From: Rhizobium ruizarguesonis
GTDB lineage: Bacteria; Pseudomonadota; Alphaproteobacteria; Rhizobiales; Rhizobiaceae
Direction: 5' to 3'
Assembly: GCF_012349115.1 (NCBI RefSeq)
Contig: NZ_PQIG01000089.1
Span: 124,001-188,000, forward strand
Length of the DNA stretch: 64,000 bases
Made by a program: the position numbers and the translations under genes. Below, one piece after another: positions 26,111 through 35,095 of this stretch; position 1 is the first letter of the stretch; every line of letters begins with the position of its first letter. The notes below the pieces were generated by a model. The model did no database searches and was not told where the DNA came from. It was given only the letters and a program-made list of their open reading frames with translations.

Positions 26111-26578
26111 ATGACTGCCAGCACGCAACATGAACTTGTCCTCGTTCGCGAATTCGACGCGCCACGTGAGAAGATTTACAAAGCATGGACCGATCCCGCC
26201 TTGCTGAAGCAGTGGTTCGTGCCGCGTCCCTGGGGTGTGACGGAAGCAACGCTCGACGTCCGCCCCGGCGGTTCCAGCGTCGTCGTCATGCATGACCCCG
26301 AGGGCAATCAATACCCGAACCGTGGCGTCTATCTCGAAATCGTCGAGAACGAGAAGATCGTCTTCACCGATGCCTATACCAGCGCCTGGGTGCCTTCCGA
26401 GAAACCTTTCTTCACGGGCGTCATCCTGCTCGAAGATCTCGGCAACGGTCGCACGAAATATACGGCCAAGGCGCTGCACTGGCGCGCGGAGGACAAGGAA
26501 GCACACGAGAAGATGGGTTTCCACGAAGGATGGGGCAAGGCTGCGGACCAACTGGCGGAGCTGCTGGCGAAGATGTGA
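26111..26578 (+). CDS. SRPBCC/AHSA1-family protein
   Basis: A 155-residue START-like protein beginning with the AHSA1 pattern LVLVREFDAPREKIYKAWTDPALLKQWF. It includes GVTEATLDVRPGG and ends in a long amphipathic helix (HEGWGKAADQLAELL). Members bind hydrophobic ligands in a deep cavity or help Hsp90. It lies 100 bases after the ECF42 gene and is probably in its regulon, since ECF42-DGPF-SRPBCC clusters are common. Ligand unknown. Confidence 0.88.
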   Translation: MTASTQHELVLVREFDAPREKIYKAWTDPALLKQWFVPRPWGVTEATLDVRPGGSSVVVMHDPEGNQYPNRGVYLEIVENEKIVFTDAYTSAWVPSEKPFFTGVILLEDLGNGRTKYTAKALHWRAEDKEAHEKMGFHEGWGKAADQLAELLAKM

Positions 26579-26821
26579 GCGGCGCGGTGAGACCGCGTCG
26601 TCCTGACGCTTCAAGCAAGGTTTGAGGCGGTTCGAAAAAAGATTCCGCCGGTGCTTCGAAGTCGTTGAATTCAGATTCGAATTGGTCTTCGATCGATCTT
26701 CCAGATCGTCAGAGACATCATGCCGCCTATCGAAATTCTCGAACATTCCGTTCCAGAATTTGTATTTGCGCTCTATCCCCGGCATCCTTATCTCAACCGA
26801 GAATTCAACAGGATGCCGACA

Positions 26822-27883
26822 ATGGAACTGGGGCTTTACACATTCGCCGACGTCAATCCCAACCCTTCCCGCAGCAAGGGCGCGGAAGCGGCCGAACGGC
26901 TGAAGCATCTTATCGAGGAAATCGAGCTTGCCGATCAGGTGGGGCTCGACGTCTTCGGGCTCGGCGAACATCATCGGCCGGATTATGCGGCGTCGGCTCC
27001 CGCGGTCGCGCTGGCGGCGGCCGCCGTCAAGACGAAGAACATCCGGCTGACCAGTGCGGTCACCGTGCTCTCGTCCGATGATCCGGTGCGCGTCTTCCAG
27101 CAGTTTTCGACGCTCGACCTGATTTCCAACGGCCGAGCCGAGATCATGGCCGGGCGCGGTTCCTTCATCGAGTCCTTCCCGTTGTTCGGCTATAATCTCG
27201 AAGATTACGACCAGCTTTTCGAGGAGAAGCTCGATCTGCTGCTGGCGTTGCGCGACAGCGAGGTTGTGGAGTGGAAGGGCGAGCTTCGCGCGCCGATCAA
27301 CGGGCGCGGCGTCTATCCGCGACCGCTGCAGGATCCGTTGCCGTTGTGGGTTGCGGTCGGCGGTACGCCGCAGTCGGTGGCGCGCGCCGGCGCGCTGGGC
27401 CTGCCGGTGGCACTGGCGATCATCGGCGGCGAGCCGCGCCGTTTCGCGCCGCTCTTTGATCTCTACCGCGAGGCCGCGCGCCGGGCAGGGCAGGATCAGG
27501 CGAAGCTTAAGACCAGCATCAACGTCCACGGCTTCATCGCCGATACGACGGAGGCCGCCGCCGACCAGTTCTACGGTCCGCAGGCCGAGGTGATGAACCG
27601 CATCGGCCGCGAGCGCGGCTGGGGGCCGACGAACCGGGCGCATTTCGACATGTCGCGCGGGCCGAATGGTGCGCTCTTCGTCGGCGATCCCGAGGCGGTC
27701 GCCGAAAAGATCATCGCCCATCACGCGCTTTTCAAGAACGACCGCTTTCTGCTGCAGATGGCGATCGGTCTGATGCCGCATGCCGAGATCATGCGCGGTA
27801 TCGAGCTTTATGGCACGAAAGTCGCGCCGATCGTCAGAAAGGCGTTGACTGATAGCAGCGAAGAGGCGAAAGCCACGGCTTGA
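26822..27883 (+). CDS. Luciferase-like (LLM) flavin oxidoreductase
   Basis: A 353-residue TIM-barrel oxidoreductase of the LLM class, probably using FMNH2. Visible are MELGLYTFAD at the start, GLDVFGLGEHHRPDY at about 50-65, LTSAVTVLSSDDPVRVFQ, and MAGRGSFIESFPLFGY. I placed the start at ATG 26822, 8 bases after AGGA; ATG 26813 is a close alternative. The substrate is unknown. A 240-base gap separates it from the AHSA1 gene. Confidence 0.88.
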   Translation: MELGLYTFADVNPNPSRSKGAEAAERLKHLIEEIELADQVGLDVFGLGEHHRPDYAASAPAVALAAAAVKTKNIRLTSAVTVLSSDDPVRVFQQFSTLDLISNGRAEIMAGRGSFIESFPLFGYNLEDYDQLFEEKLDLLLALRDSEVVEWKGELRAPINGRGVYPRPLQDPLPLWVAVGGTPQSVARAGALGLPVALAIIGGEPRRFAPLFDLYREAARRAGQDQAKLKTSINVHGFIADTTEAAADQFYGPQAEVMNRIGRERGWGPTNRAHFDMSRGPNGALFVGDPEAVAEKIIAHHALFKNDRFLLQMAIGLMPHAEIMRGIELYGTKVAPIVRKALTDSSEEAKATA

Positions 27884-27887
27884 CGAG

Positions 27888-27990
27888 CGCATAACGCCGA
27901 AAATCGGAATCGATTTTCGAAACTGAGTATGCGCAGATTTGAAGTGACAGAGCGTCCTTAGGCTTCCTGTTGGAGGCGCGGCGCTCAAGG
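27888..27990. repeat. Dispersed palindromic repeat, copy near 27.9 kb
   Basis: Contains GCGCATAACGCC, an imperfect hairpin around AAAATCGGAATCGATTTT (27900-27917) and a downstream GCGTCCTT...AGGCGCGGCGCT segment. The same order of parts occurs near 34.1 kb and, inverted, near 42.4 and 54.9 kb. It fills the gap between the LLM oxidoreductase and methionine aminopeptidase genes. Confidence 0.65.
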
Positions 27991-28028
27991 CGGCCGCTGC
28001 CGCCCCTGCGCAAGGCCGGAACAGACGA

Positions 28029-28787
28029 ATGGTTATCGCAAACGACGACGAACTGACAAAGCTCAAGGAGATCGGCCGCATCTGCGCCAACGCCATCCAG
28101 GTGATGGCGGCGGCGATGGAGCCCGGGATGACGACACTGGAGCTCGACCAGATCGGCCGCAAGGTGCTCGAGGATTCGGGCGCGCGCTCGGCGCCGGAGT
28201 TCTGCTACCAGTTTCCCGGTGCCACTTGCATCAGTATCAACGAGGAAATCGCCCACGGTATTCCCGGCCCGCGCGTCATCCGCGCCGGCGACCTCATCAA
28301 CATCGACGTCTCGGCGGAAAAGGATGGTTTCTTTGCGGATACCGGCGCCTCCTTCGCGATGCCGCCGGTCAAACCGAAGATCGAGCGGCTTTGCCGCGAC
28401 GGTAAGCGGGCGCTCTGGGTCGGTCTCAACCAAGTGAAATCGGGCGAACCGCTGGCGAAGATCGGCACAGCCGTCGGCGCCTTCGCGCAGAAGAACCGCT
28501 ATACGCTGGTCGCCAATCTGGCGAGCCACGGCGTCGGCCGCTCCCTGCATGAGGAGCCGGCCGAGCTCTCGACCTGGCCGGACCCTTCGGAAAAACGGAT
28601 GATGACGGAAGGTCTCGTCTTCACCGTCGAGCCGTTTCTCTCACTCGGCGCGACATGGGCTGAAGGCGGCGACGATGCCTGGACGCTCTATGCCGATCCG
28701 AAGGCGCCGACCGTGCAATACGAACACACGGTGGTGGCGACGCGCAACGGGCCGGTGATTCTGACCTTGCCGGATGAGCGGGCGTAA
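28029..28787 (+). CDS. map: Type I methionine aminopeptidase
   Basis: A 252-residue pita-bread metallopeptidase that removes the initiator Met. The metal ligands are all recognisable: Asp in NIDVSAEKDG, Asp in FADTGAS, His in ASHGVGRS, Glu in FTVEPF and Glu in QYEHTVV. The CISINEEIAHGIP segment matches the type I family. It may be an accessory copy, because in most genomes the housekeeping map lies elsewhere; this window cannot decide that. Confidence 0.92.
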   Translation: MVIANDDELTKLKEIGRICANAIQVMAAAMEPGMTTLELDQIGRKVLEDSGARSAPEFCYQFPGATCISINEEIAHGIPGPRVIRAGDLINIDVSAEKDGFFADTGASFAMPPVKPKIERLCRDGKRALWVGLNQVKSGEPLAKIGTAVGAFAQKNRYTLVANLASHGVGRSLHEEPAELSTWPDPSEKRMMTEGLVFTVEPFLSLGATWAEGGDDAWTLYADPKAPTVQYEHTVVATRNGPVILTLPDERA

Positions 28788-28855
28788 GACCGGCGCTGGA
28801 CAATGAAGATGGCGGGAGCTGACTTCGTCTCAAATCCCGCCGTACAGTCTTCGTC

Positions 28856-29446
28856 TCAGCCCCGCGTTCCCGGCCTGCCGCCTTGCAGGATTTCGGTGGC
28901 GGCGCGTTCGAGGATGCCGGCGATGCGGGCGGCTTCGGGTTTCGACCAGGGATAGCGCATCCGCATGGCCGAGCGCAGCAGCATGCGGGCGGCGCGGATA
29001 TCGCCGCCGTCCTGCATGAAATCACCGTCATCGCCTTCGTCGGCGCCGTGACGGTCGGTTTCGAAGACACGCTTCACATGGGCCATCTTCTCGCCGATGC
29101 GTTCCAGCTTGGCGAACGTATGCAGGATCATGGCGCGGTTTTCCTCGACGCGGCCGCGGCCGGCCTCGGTGATACGGTAGAGCTTCTTGGCGCCCTCGAC
29201 CTCGACCTCGGCAAGGCCGGTTTCCTCGAGATAGGTGAGGGCGGGATAGATGACGCCGGGGCTCGGCACGTAGAAGCCGCCGGACCGCTCCTCGAGCAAC
29301 TTTATCAATTCATAGCCGTGGCGCGGCTGCTCAGCGAGCAGGGCCAGGATGACGAGCTGGAGATCGCCAGCCGCAAATTTGCGGCCCATGCGGAAATCTC
29401 CGCCGAACATGCCGCCTTTAAAACCTCTCATGGGTCTTCCTTTCAT
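28856..29446 (-). CDS. PadR-family transcriptional regulator
   Basis: A 196-residue regulator. After a Gly-rich N terminus, a PadR winged helix spans about 25-100 (LQLVILALLAEQPRHGYELIKLLEE, PSPGVIYPALTYLEETGL), followed by a helical dimerisation part with FAKLERIGEKM. It is divergent from an MFS transporter, with palindromes in the shared 150-base gap, which suggests it represses itself and the transporter. Ligand unknown. Confidence 0.9.
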   Translation of the reverse strand: MKGRPMRGFKGGMFGGDFRMGRKFAAGDLQLVILALLAEQPRHGYELIKLLEERSGGFYVPSPGVIYPALTYLEETGLAEVEVEGAKKLYRITEAGRGRVEENRAMILHTFAKLERIGEKMAHVKRVFETDRHGADEGDDGDFMQDGGDIRAARMLLRSAMRMRYPWSKPEAARIAGILERAATEILQGGRPGTRG

Positions 29447-29466
29447 CGTTAGATGTATCGTTGACT

Positions 29467-29493
29467 ATGTCGTAAAACATATATCGTAAGATA
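29467..29493. promoter_or_regulatory. Candidate PadR operator
   Basis: ATGT-CGTAAA-ACAT (29467-29480) is followed by the palindrome TATC-GTAA-GATA (29482-29493), about 20 bases upstream of the padR-like ATG. PadR proteins often bind ATGT-N-ACAT arrangements, commonly with 8 bases between halves; here there are 6. The sites sit between divergent padR and MFS genes. Confidence 0.5.
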
Positions 29494-29598
29494 ATTGTTT
29501 TCAAGAGGGGGTGAAAATTTCCGGCGTTTCGGGAAATTGATCGATCGATCAGAATTACTTGATTGTGCCACCGATGCTGCAGCGCGATAAACGCGGGC

Positions 29599-30783
29599 AT
29601 GCTCGCCCGCACCCGAAACTCCCCACCGAACCTCGTCTCCACCGCCGCTGCCGGCGCTGTCGCCATGGCAGCTGCCATGGGCTTCGGGCGCTTCTCCTAC
29701 ACGCCGATCCTGCCCGGTATGATCAGCGGCGTGCCGCTTTCGGCGGCGGATGCCGGCTTTATCGCATCGGCCAATTTTGTCGGTTATCTCGTCGGTGCCG
29801 TGCTTGCCGCCTATGGCTGGGCGGCCGGACGGGAGCGGCTGGTGGCGCTGCTGTCGCTGCTGGCAACCGCAATCCTGCTTGCCGCCATGGCCACCACCGA
29901 TTCCGTTGCCGTCTTTGCTATCATTCGCTTCCTGGCCGGTGTCGCCAGCGCCTTTGCGATGGTCTTCACCTCGTCGATCGTGCTCAGCCACGGGGCTGCC
30001 GCCGGCAACGACCATGTGCAGGCGGCGCATTTCGGCGGGCCGGGGGCAGGTATTGCGCTTTCTTCGGTCATGGTGCTGTTGATCGGACTTGGCTTTCACG
30101 ACGGGCCGGGCGGTTGGCGCGTCGACTGGATCGGTGGGGCGCTCTACTGCGCGGCAAGCCTCGTCGTCGTCTTCCTGCTATTGCCGTCGGCGCCGGCGCA
30201 ATCGGCGCAGGCGGGCAAGGAGCCGGCGCTGGTCTGGAACCGGCCGATGGTGCTGCTGACGCTGTCCTACGGCCTGTTCGGTTTCGGCTACGTCATCACC
30301 GCGACCTTCCTCGTCACCATCGCGCGCCTTTCTGCAACGGGACCCTTCGTCGAATTCCTCTGCTGGTTCATCGCCGGGCTGACGTCGGCGGTAGCGCTGT
30401 TTGCCTGGAAGCCTCTGGTCAGGCCGCTCGGGCTTGGCGGGGTCTACGTCGCAGCCCTTCTGGTCGAGGCCGCCGGGGTGCTTGCGACGGTGGCGCTACC
30501 GCCTTCCGTCGCACCGCTGATCGGGGGAGCGCTGTTCGGGGCGACGTTCCTGGCGATCACCGCTTACGGACTGCAGATCGGCCGCAAGCTTTCGCCTGAC
30601 AGTCCGCGGCGGATCCTGGCGATGATGACGGCCGCCTTCGGCGTCGGCCAGATCGTCGGGCCTGTTGTCGCCGGCTGGATCGCCCAGCGCGCAGGCAGCT
30701 TCACCGTCCCGACAGTGATCGCAGCCATAGCACTCGTCGCCTGCGCAGCGCTGGTGATGCCGGTGATCAAGAAAATCTCTTAA
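29599..30783 (+). CDS. MFS transporter, YbfB/YjiJ family
   Basis: A 394-residue transporter with about 12 transmembrane helices. The MAAAMGFGRFSYTPILPGM segment near residue 25 is the signature of the YbfB/YjiJ group (FGRFxYTPxLP). The start at ATG 29599 leaves a short cytoplasmic N terminus; upstream codons in frame are rich in Cys and unlikely. It is divergent from the PadR-like regulator and is its likely target. The cargo is unknown. Confidence 0.87.
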   Translation: MLARTRNSPPNLVSTAAAGAVAMAAAMGFGRFSYTPILPGMISGVPLSAADAGFIASANFVGYLVGAVLAAYGWAAGRERLVALLSLLATAILLAAMATTDSVAVFAIIRFLAGVASAFAMVFTSSIVLSHGAAAGNDHVQAAHFGGPGAGIALSSVMVLLIGLGFHDGPGGWRVDWIGGALYCAASLVVVFLLLPSAPAQSAQAGKEPALVWNRPMVLLTLSYGLFGFGYVITATFLVTIARLSATGPFVEFLCWFIAGLTSAVALFAWKPLVRPLGLGGVYVAALLVEAAGVLATVALPPSVAPLIGGALFGATFLAITAYGLQIGRKLSPDSPRRILAMMTAAFGVGQIVGPVVAGWIAQRAGSFTVPTVIAAIALVACAALVMPVIKKIS

Positions 30784-30908
30784 CCGGTTACATCTCCGTA
30801 ACAATCGGCCGAACCCATTGCTGCTTCCTTCGAACTGCCTTAGTTTCCGGCACAATCAGTGTTCGACGACACTCCCGAGACTCACAGTTCAGGAAAGCAA
30901 AGCCTCCC

Positions 30909-32174
30909 GTGTTTCATTCCTTTTTTCCGCAGCCAAAGGCGTTCTTTACTTCGCTCGTCGTTTGGACCCTGATTTCCATTGCCGGCTGGTATCTCTTCGC
31001 CGCCAGTCTCGGCGCATCGCTGGGCTACGCGCCGGTTGCAGAAGAACAGCAGCCGATTGACCTCTCGTTCTTCCTGCTGCCCGAAAATGTCTGGTTCTAC
31101 GGCTATTTTCTGCTGTCGGCGGCGATCTTCTGCGCCGCGTGGCATCTGAAAGCGCTGAACCACCCCTGGAAGATTTGGTCGATCTGGGGTTCGGCGCTGA
31201 TCATCTTCGTGACCTACTTCGGCGTCCAGATCAGCGTTGTGATCAATAACTGGCGCCGGCCGTTTGGTGACCTTCTGCAGAACGCATTGTCGAAGCAGCC
31301 AGGCATTTCCGTCGACAATTTCTACACCCTGATGTGGGTCTTCTGCCAGATCGCATTCCTCAGCATGTTCGTATCGATCATGACCGACTTCTTCACCAGC
31401 CATTACATCTTCCGCTGGCGAACGGCGATGAACAATTTCTATATGTCGAAGTGGGAAAAGCTTCGTCATATCGAAGGTGCCTCCCAGCGCGTTCAGGAAG
31501 ATACGATGCGCTTTTCGAGCACGCTCGAAGGTCTTGGCATCAGCCTCATCAACTCGGTGATGACGCTCGTGGTATTCCTTCCGATCCTTCTGGCGCTGTC
31601 GCATTACGTGACCGAACTGCCGTTCATCGGGCCGGTGGCGAATTCGCTCTTCTGGCTGGCGCTGTTCTGGTCGGCGTTCGGCACGCTTCTGCTGGCGGTC
31701 GCCGGCGTCAAGCTGCCGGGGCTGAACTTCCGCAACCAGCGCGTCGAGGCGGCGTATCGCAAGGAGCTCGTCTATGGCGAGGACCATGGGGAACGGGCTG
31801 AGCCGCTGACAGTCAGGGAGCTCTTCGGCAACGTTCGCCGTAACTATTACCGCATGTATTTCCACTACATGTATTTCAATGTTGCCCGTTATTTCTATAT
31901 CCAGGCCGACGCGCTCTTCGTGGTCTTCATGCTGGTGCCGACGATCGTGGCGGGCACTATCACTTACGGTATCTTCCAGCAGATCTCGACCGCCTTCGGA
32001 CAGGTCAGCAACTCGTTCCAGTATCTCGTCAATTCCTGGACGACGATCATTGAACTGCTCTCGATTCACAAACGCCTCAAGGCCTTCGAGGCGGCAATCG
32101 ACGACGAACCGCTGCCTGAAATCGACCAGCGCTACCTAGAGCGCGAGACGGGCGTTGTGCACGCCGACGGTTGA
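30909..32174 (+). CDS. bacA: Peptide transporter BacA (SbmA/BacA family)
   Basis: A 421-residue inner-membrane protein matching BacA/SbmA throughout, including IFVTYFGVQISVVINNW, FFTSHYIFRWRTAMNNFY, FRNQRVEAAYRKELVYGEDH and a C-terminal FGQVSNSFQYLVNSWTTI. These proton-driven importers take up antimicrobial peptides, affect very-long-chain fatty acid modification of lipid A, and protect rhizobia from host NCR peptides during bacteroid formation. No ATP-binding domain is present, as expected for this subfamily. It is followed by a strong hairpin. Confidence 0.95.
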   Translation: MFHSFFPQPKAFFTSLVVWTLISIAGWYLFAASLGASLGYAPVAEEQQPIDLSFFLLPENVWFYGYFLLSAAIFCAAWHLKALNHPWKIWSIWGSALIIFVTYFGVQISVVINNWRRPFGDLLQNALSKQPGISVDNFYTLMWVFCQIAFLSMFVSIMTDFFTSHYIFRWRTAMNNFYMSKWEKLRHIEGASQRVQEDTMRFSSTLEGLGISLINSVMTLVVFLPILLALSHYVTELPFIGPVANSLFWLALFWSAFGTLLLAVAGVKLPGLNFRNQRVEAAYRKELVYGEDHGERAEPLTVRELFGNVRRNYYRMYFHYMYFNVARYFYIQADALFVVFMLVPTIVAGTITYGIFQQISTAFGQVSNSFQYLVNSWTTIIELLSIHKRLKAFEAAIDDEPLPEIDQRYLERETGVVHADG

Positions 32175-32267
32175 TGGGCGGGGTATTCTGCGAGCGATCG
32201 GAAGATTGGCGTTTGGGGCGCCTCCTCCTCGCTGGGTAGAAGGGGGGCGCAGCGTCGCAACGAATCT

Positions 32268-32288
32268 CTTCTCCCCAGCGGGGAGAAG
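32268..32288. terminator. Perfect hairpin between bacA and the deacetylase gene
   Basis: CTTCTCCCC and GGGGAGAAG form a 9-bp stem with loop AGC. It lies in the gap between the convergent bacA and polysaccharide deacetylase genes, so it could stop transcripts from both sides, although no clear T-run follows. Similar sequences recur between rhizobial genes. Confidence 0.55.
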
Positions 32289-32384
32289 ATGCCGATAGGT
32301 AAATGAGGGCGGCGGCCCGGCACGTTGTCTCGTTCAAGGGAACTTAGAGACACCTTGCAGGCTCGACAGCGCTCATAGCCGCCA

Positions 32385-33371
32385 TCAAAGACCTGACGTC
32401 TGCAATCTGCCGCGGGCCTCGATCATCGGGATCGCTTCCGAATAGCTGACGCAGGCCACATCCGTTCGGTGGCAGACGTCGCTGACAAGTCGGTCTAGCG
32501 CCCGCCAGTAGGCGCCGCCGTTCATTTCGACGAAGTGGAAGCCGAGCTGGAGCGGGATGCGGGCGCCGGCATATTGCTTGTCGAAAGCCTCCTTGAAGGC
32601 GGCATAGGCGCGGTCCTCGAATTCCGTGGAATCGGCCGTATCCTCCTCACCCTTGGAATGGCGGACGAAGAGATTGTAGTCCATGCCGATGATTGGCTTT
32701 TCGCTCGGGCCTTCGGGGATCAGCGGCAGGCCGAAGCGAGTGATGCCGTCTTCCTCGACAGGCATGGCAGGCCCTTTGGTGACGAGGCTCGCGTCATAAG
32801 TGAAGCCCGCCTTCTTTTCGGCGGCGATCATGTCGGCGCCCGCAGTTGCCGAGAGATAGGGGGCGCGAAAGCCCTTGATGCCGTGATCAACCAGATCCTG
32901 CCAGCCGGCAGGCGCCTGAAGGCCGACGCTCTTCCAGGCATTCTCAAGCGTCGCGTGGAAGGTGGCGTATTCGGCCGACCAGTCGGCCTCGCTCCAGAGG
33001 CGGCCGTCGAAATGGCCGCAGGCATGGCTCGATATGTCGTGTCCTTCGAGATGGGCGTGCCAGATATTGCCGAGGCGCTCGCGGATCTCGTCGTCGCTCT
33101 GGGCGAAGCCCACGTTGGATTTTCCGCGTTTCTGGTACGGCGCCTGGTAGGCCTTCTTCGCCGCCTCGTTCATCAGGAAAGTGCAGGAGAGAAAATAGGT
33201 GAAGTGGGCACCGTTCTTCGCCGCCATCTCGCGACTCTTCAACCAGAGCGCATTGTCGTGGGCACCGTCGAAGGAAATGATGACGAGCTGTTTCGGCCGG
33301 TCGGCCGCCTCGGCAATCGCCGGGATGAGGAGCGAAACAGAAAGGCAGGTGGAGAGGAGAAGACGGGACAT
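32385..33371 (-). CDS. Secreted polysaccharide deacetylase-like protein
   Basis: A 328-residue protein with a signal peptide (LLLSTCLSVSLLIPAIAEA) and a carbohydrate esterase family 4-like domain. ISFDGAHDN supplies the catalytic Asp region and SHACGHFDG the metal-binding H-x3-H. Family members remove acetyl groups from peptidoglycan or other glycans, here in the periplasm. The start is ATG 33371; the open frame continues upstream only because it runs antisense to nnrU. Convergent with bacA. Confidence 0.82.
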   Translation of the reverse strand: MSRLLLSTCLSVSLLIPAIAEAADRPKQLVIISFDGAHDNALWLKSREMAAKNGAHFTYFLSCTFLMNEAAKKAYQAPYQKRGKSNVGFAQSDDEIRERLGNIWHAHLEGHDISSHACGHFDGRLWSEADWSAEYATFHATLENAWKSVGLQAPAGWQDLVDHGIKGFRAPYLSATAGADMIAAEKKAGFTYDASLVTKGPAMPVEEDGITRFGLPLIPEGPSEKPIIGMDYNLFVRHSKGEEDTADSTEFEDRAYAAFKEAFDKQYAGARIPLQLGFHFVEMNGGAYWRALDRLVSDVCHRTDVACVSYSEAIPMIEARGRLQTSGL

Positions 33372-33491
33372 AGACACCGCGACAATTTGTTCGGGGTTTC
33401 CTCCAATAGAATTGCGGCGAAGCTGCGGTCTCGCTGGCATTTTTTCACGCCAGGCTCTAAGCCATGACAAACGGCACGGAAGGGATCCACA

Positions 33492-34076
33492 ATGACATTG
33501 CTTATCGTCGGCATCATACTTTTCCTCGGGGTGCATCTGGTGCGAGTGGTGTCGCCGGACTTTCGCCGTTCGATGATCGCAAGCCTCGGCGAGAAGGGCT
33601 GGCGGGCGGCCTATTCGATTGCCAGCATCGCCACGCTGATCCTTTTGATCTACGGCTTCGGGCAGGCGCGTGATGTGACCGGCGTGCTTTACAATCCGCC
33701 GGTCTGGATGGCGCATATAACAATCACGCTGATGCTGATCGCGATGATCTGTCTCGTCGCCTCGCTGCTGCCGGCGGGGCATATCGCGACCAAGACCAAG
33801 CATCCGATGGTGCTGTCGGTGAAGATCTGGGCGCTGGCGCACCTGCTCGCCAATGGCGAGACGTCGTCGGTCCTGCTGTTTGCCGCCTTTCTCGCCTGGG
33901 GCGTCATCCTGCGCATTTCCCTGAAACGGCGGCAGCGGGCGGGTGAGATCACGCTCCGGCCGTTCGTCTCGGCCAAATACGACCTCTATGCGATCGTTAT
34001 AGGCATCGTCGTCTGGGCGCTGATCATCTGGAAGCTGCATGAATGGTTGATCGGCGTTTCGCCGCTCGTCATCTGA
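33492..34076 (+). CDS. NnrU-family membrane protein
   Basis: A 194-residue protein with about five transmembrane helices and the NnrU pattern: HLVRVVSPDFRR near the N terminus, MAHITITLMLIAMI and HPMVLSVKIWALAHLLANGE. NnrU proteins are linked to denitrification gene clusters and to carotenoid isomerase relatives (15-cis-zeta-carotene isomerase). No nitrate or nitric oxide genes are nearby, so the role here is open. Confidence 0.87.
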   Translation: MTLLIVGIILFLGVHLVRVVSPDFRRSMIASLGEKGWRAAYSIASIATLILLIYGFGQARDVTGVLYNPPVWMAHITITLMLIAMICLVASLLPAGHIATKTKHPMVLSVKIWALAHLLANGETSSVLLFAAFLAWGVILRISLKRRQRAGEITLRPFVSAKYDLYAIVIGIVVWALIIWKLHEWLIGVSPLVI

Positions 34077-34089
34077 CCCGCGCATAACC

Positions 34090-34292
34090 CCAAAAATCGA
34101 TTCCGATTTTTGGAAAGGATTACACGCGGATTCAAAGTGTTAGAGCGTCCTGTTGGACGCGCGGCGCTTTAGAGCGGTTCAGCTTTTCACGGAAGCTCAG
34201 AACCGCTCTAACCTTTTGTTTCTATGCAATTCCCGGCAAAAGCGCTTCGCGCTTTGCGTGGGAAAACCGCTTCGCACTTTTCCTGGAATTGC
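34090..34292. repeat. Cluster of four hairpins upstream of the YfgM-like gene
   Basis: In order: CCAAAAATCG/CGATTTTTGG (34090-34113), GCGTCC/GGACGC (34145-34160), TAGAGCGGTT/AACCGCTCTA (34170-34210) with an inner AGCTT/AAGCT stem, and GCAATTCC/GGAATTGC (34226-34292) enclosing smaller hairpins. The first two parts form a copy of the dispersed repeat seen near 27.9, 42.4 and 54.9 kb. They occupy most of the 320-base gap after nnrU; no gene is seen in it. Confidence 0.7.
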
Positions 34293-34396
34293 TCTAATCT
34301 TTCACATCCCCCTTACAACCGCTGCAAAATGGAGTAGAAGGCCCGACAATATGCGTTTTGCATGGTGTATGGGTATTTCCGCGGCCGGAGACGAGA

Positions 34397-35080
34397 ATGG
34401 CATTCAACGACGACAGCTTCATCCGTGAAGTCAATGAGGAATTGCGATCCGACCAGATGAAGGGCGTCTGGCGCCGGTTCGGCCGCTATATCATCGTCGT
34501 CGCCATTCTGATCGTCGCCGGCACAGCCGGCAAGGTTCTCTACGACTATTGGGACGACAACCGTTCCTCCGGCACCGGCGACCAGTTCCTGGCGGCGATG
34601 AAGCTTGCCGACGAGAACAAGAACGACGAGGCGCTGGCCGCGCTCGACAAGCTTGAGAAGGAAGGCCATGGCGCCTATCCGGTGCTGGCACGCATGCGGG
34701 CCGCGACGGTCCAGGTGCAGAAGGGCGATACTGCTGCCGCGATCGCCGCCTTCAACGAGATCGGCAAGGACAACGGCGTTCCGGCCGCCGTGCGCGATGC
34801 CGCCAAGATGCGTGCCGGCTGGCTGCTCATCGAGAACGGCGCTTACGAGCAGGTTTCGGCCGCGATCGAGGAGATGGCCGTTCCGGGCAACGCCTTCCGT
34901 CATTCGGCGCGCGAGGCACTCGGCCTTGCCGCTTACAAAGCCGGCAACATGGCGCAGGCGCGGCAGTGGTTCCAGTCGATCGTCGACGATACCGACAGCC
35001 CGCGCAATGTTGCCAATCGCGCCCATATGATGCTTGATCTGATTACCGCATCCGGCAAGGCGCCCGCCGCTCAGGGCTGA
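34397..35080 (+). CDS. YfgM-like TPR membrane protein
   Basis: A 227-residue protein with a cytoplasmic N terminus, one transmembrane helix at about 32-52 (YIIVVAILIVAGTAG) and a periplasmic TPR-like region (LAALDKLEKEGHGAYPVLARMRAA, GLAAYKAGNMAQARQWFQ). It matches YfgM, an ancillary SecYEG-associated protein encoded near bamB and der. GGAG precedes ATG 34397. It is followed by der after 15 bases, and no bamB lies between. Confidence 0.85.
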   Translation: MAFNDDSFIREVNEELRSDQMKGVWRRFGRYIIVVAILIVAGTAGKVLYDYWDDNRSSGTGDQFLAAMKLADENKNDEALAALDKLEKEGHGAYPVLARMRAATVQVQKGDTAAAIAAFNEIGKDNGVPAAVRDAAKMRAGWLLIENGAYEQVSAAIEEMAVPGNAFRHSAREALGLAAYKAGNMAQARQWFQSIVDDTDSPRNVANRAHMMLDLITASGKAPAAQG

Positions 35081-35095
35081 GCTTAAGGAAAAAGA

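Noticed and set aside
26087..28162. 691-codon open frame on the minus strand
   Set aside because: Runs antisense to the AHSA1, LLM oxidoreductase and map genes, and through repeat DNA; no domain.
33372..34085. Upstream extension of the deacetylase frame to 566 codons
   Set aside because: The added part is antisense to nnrU; a signal peptide begins at ATG 33371, fixing the start.
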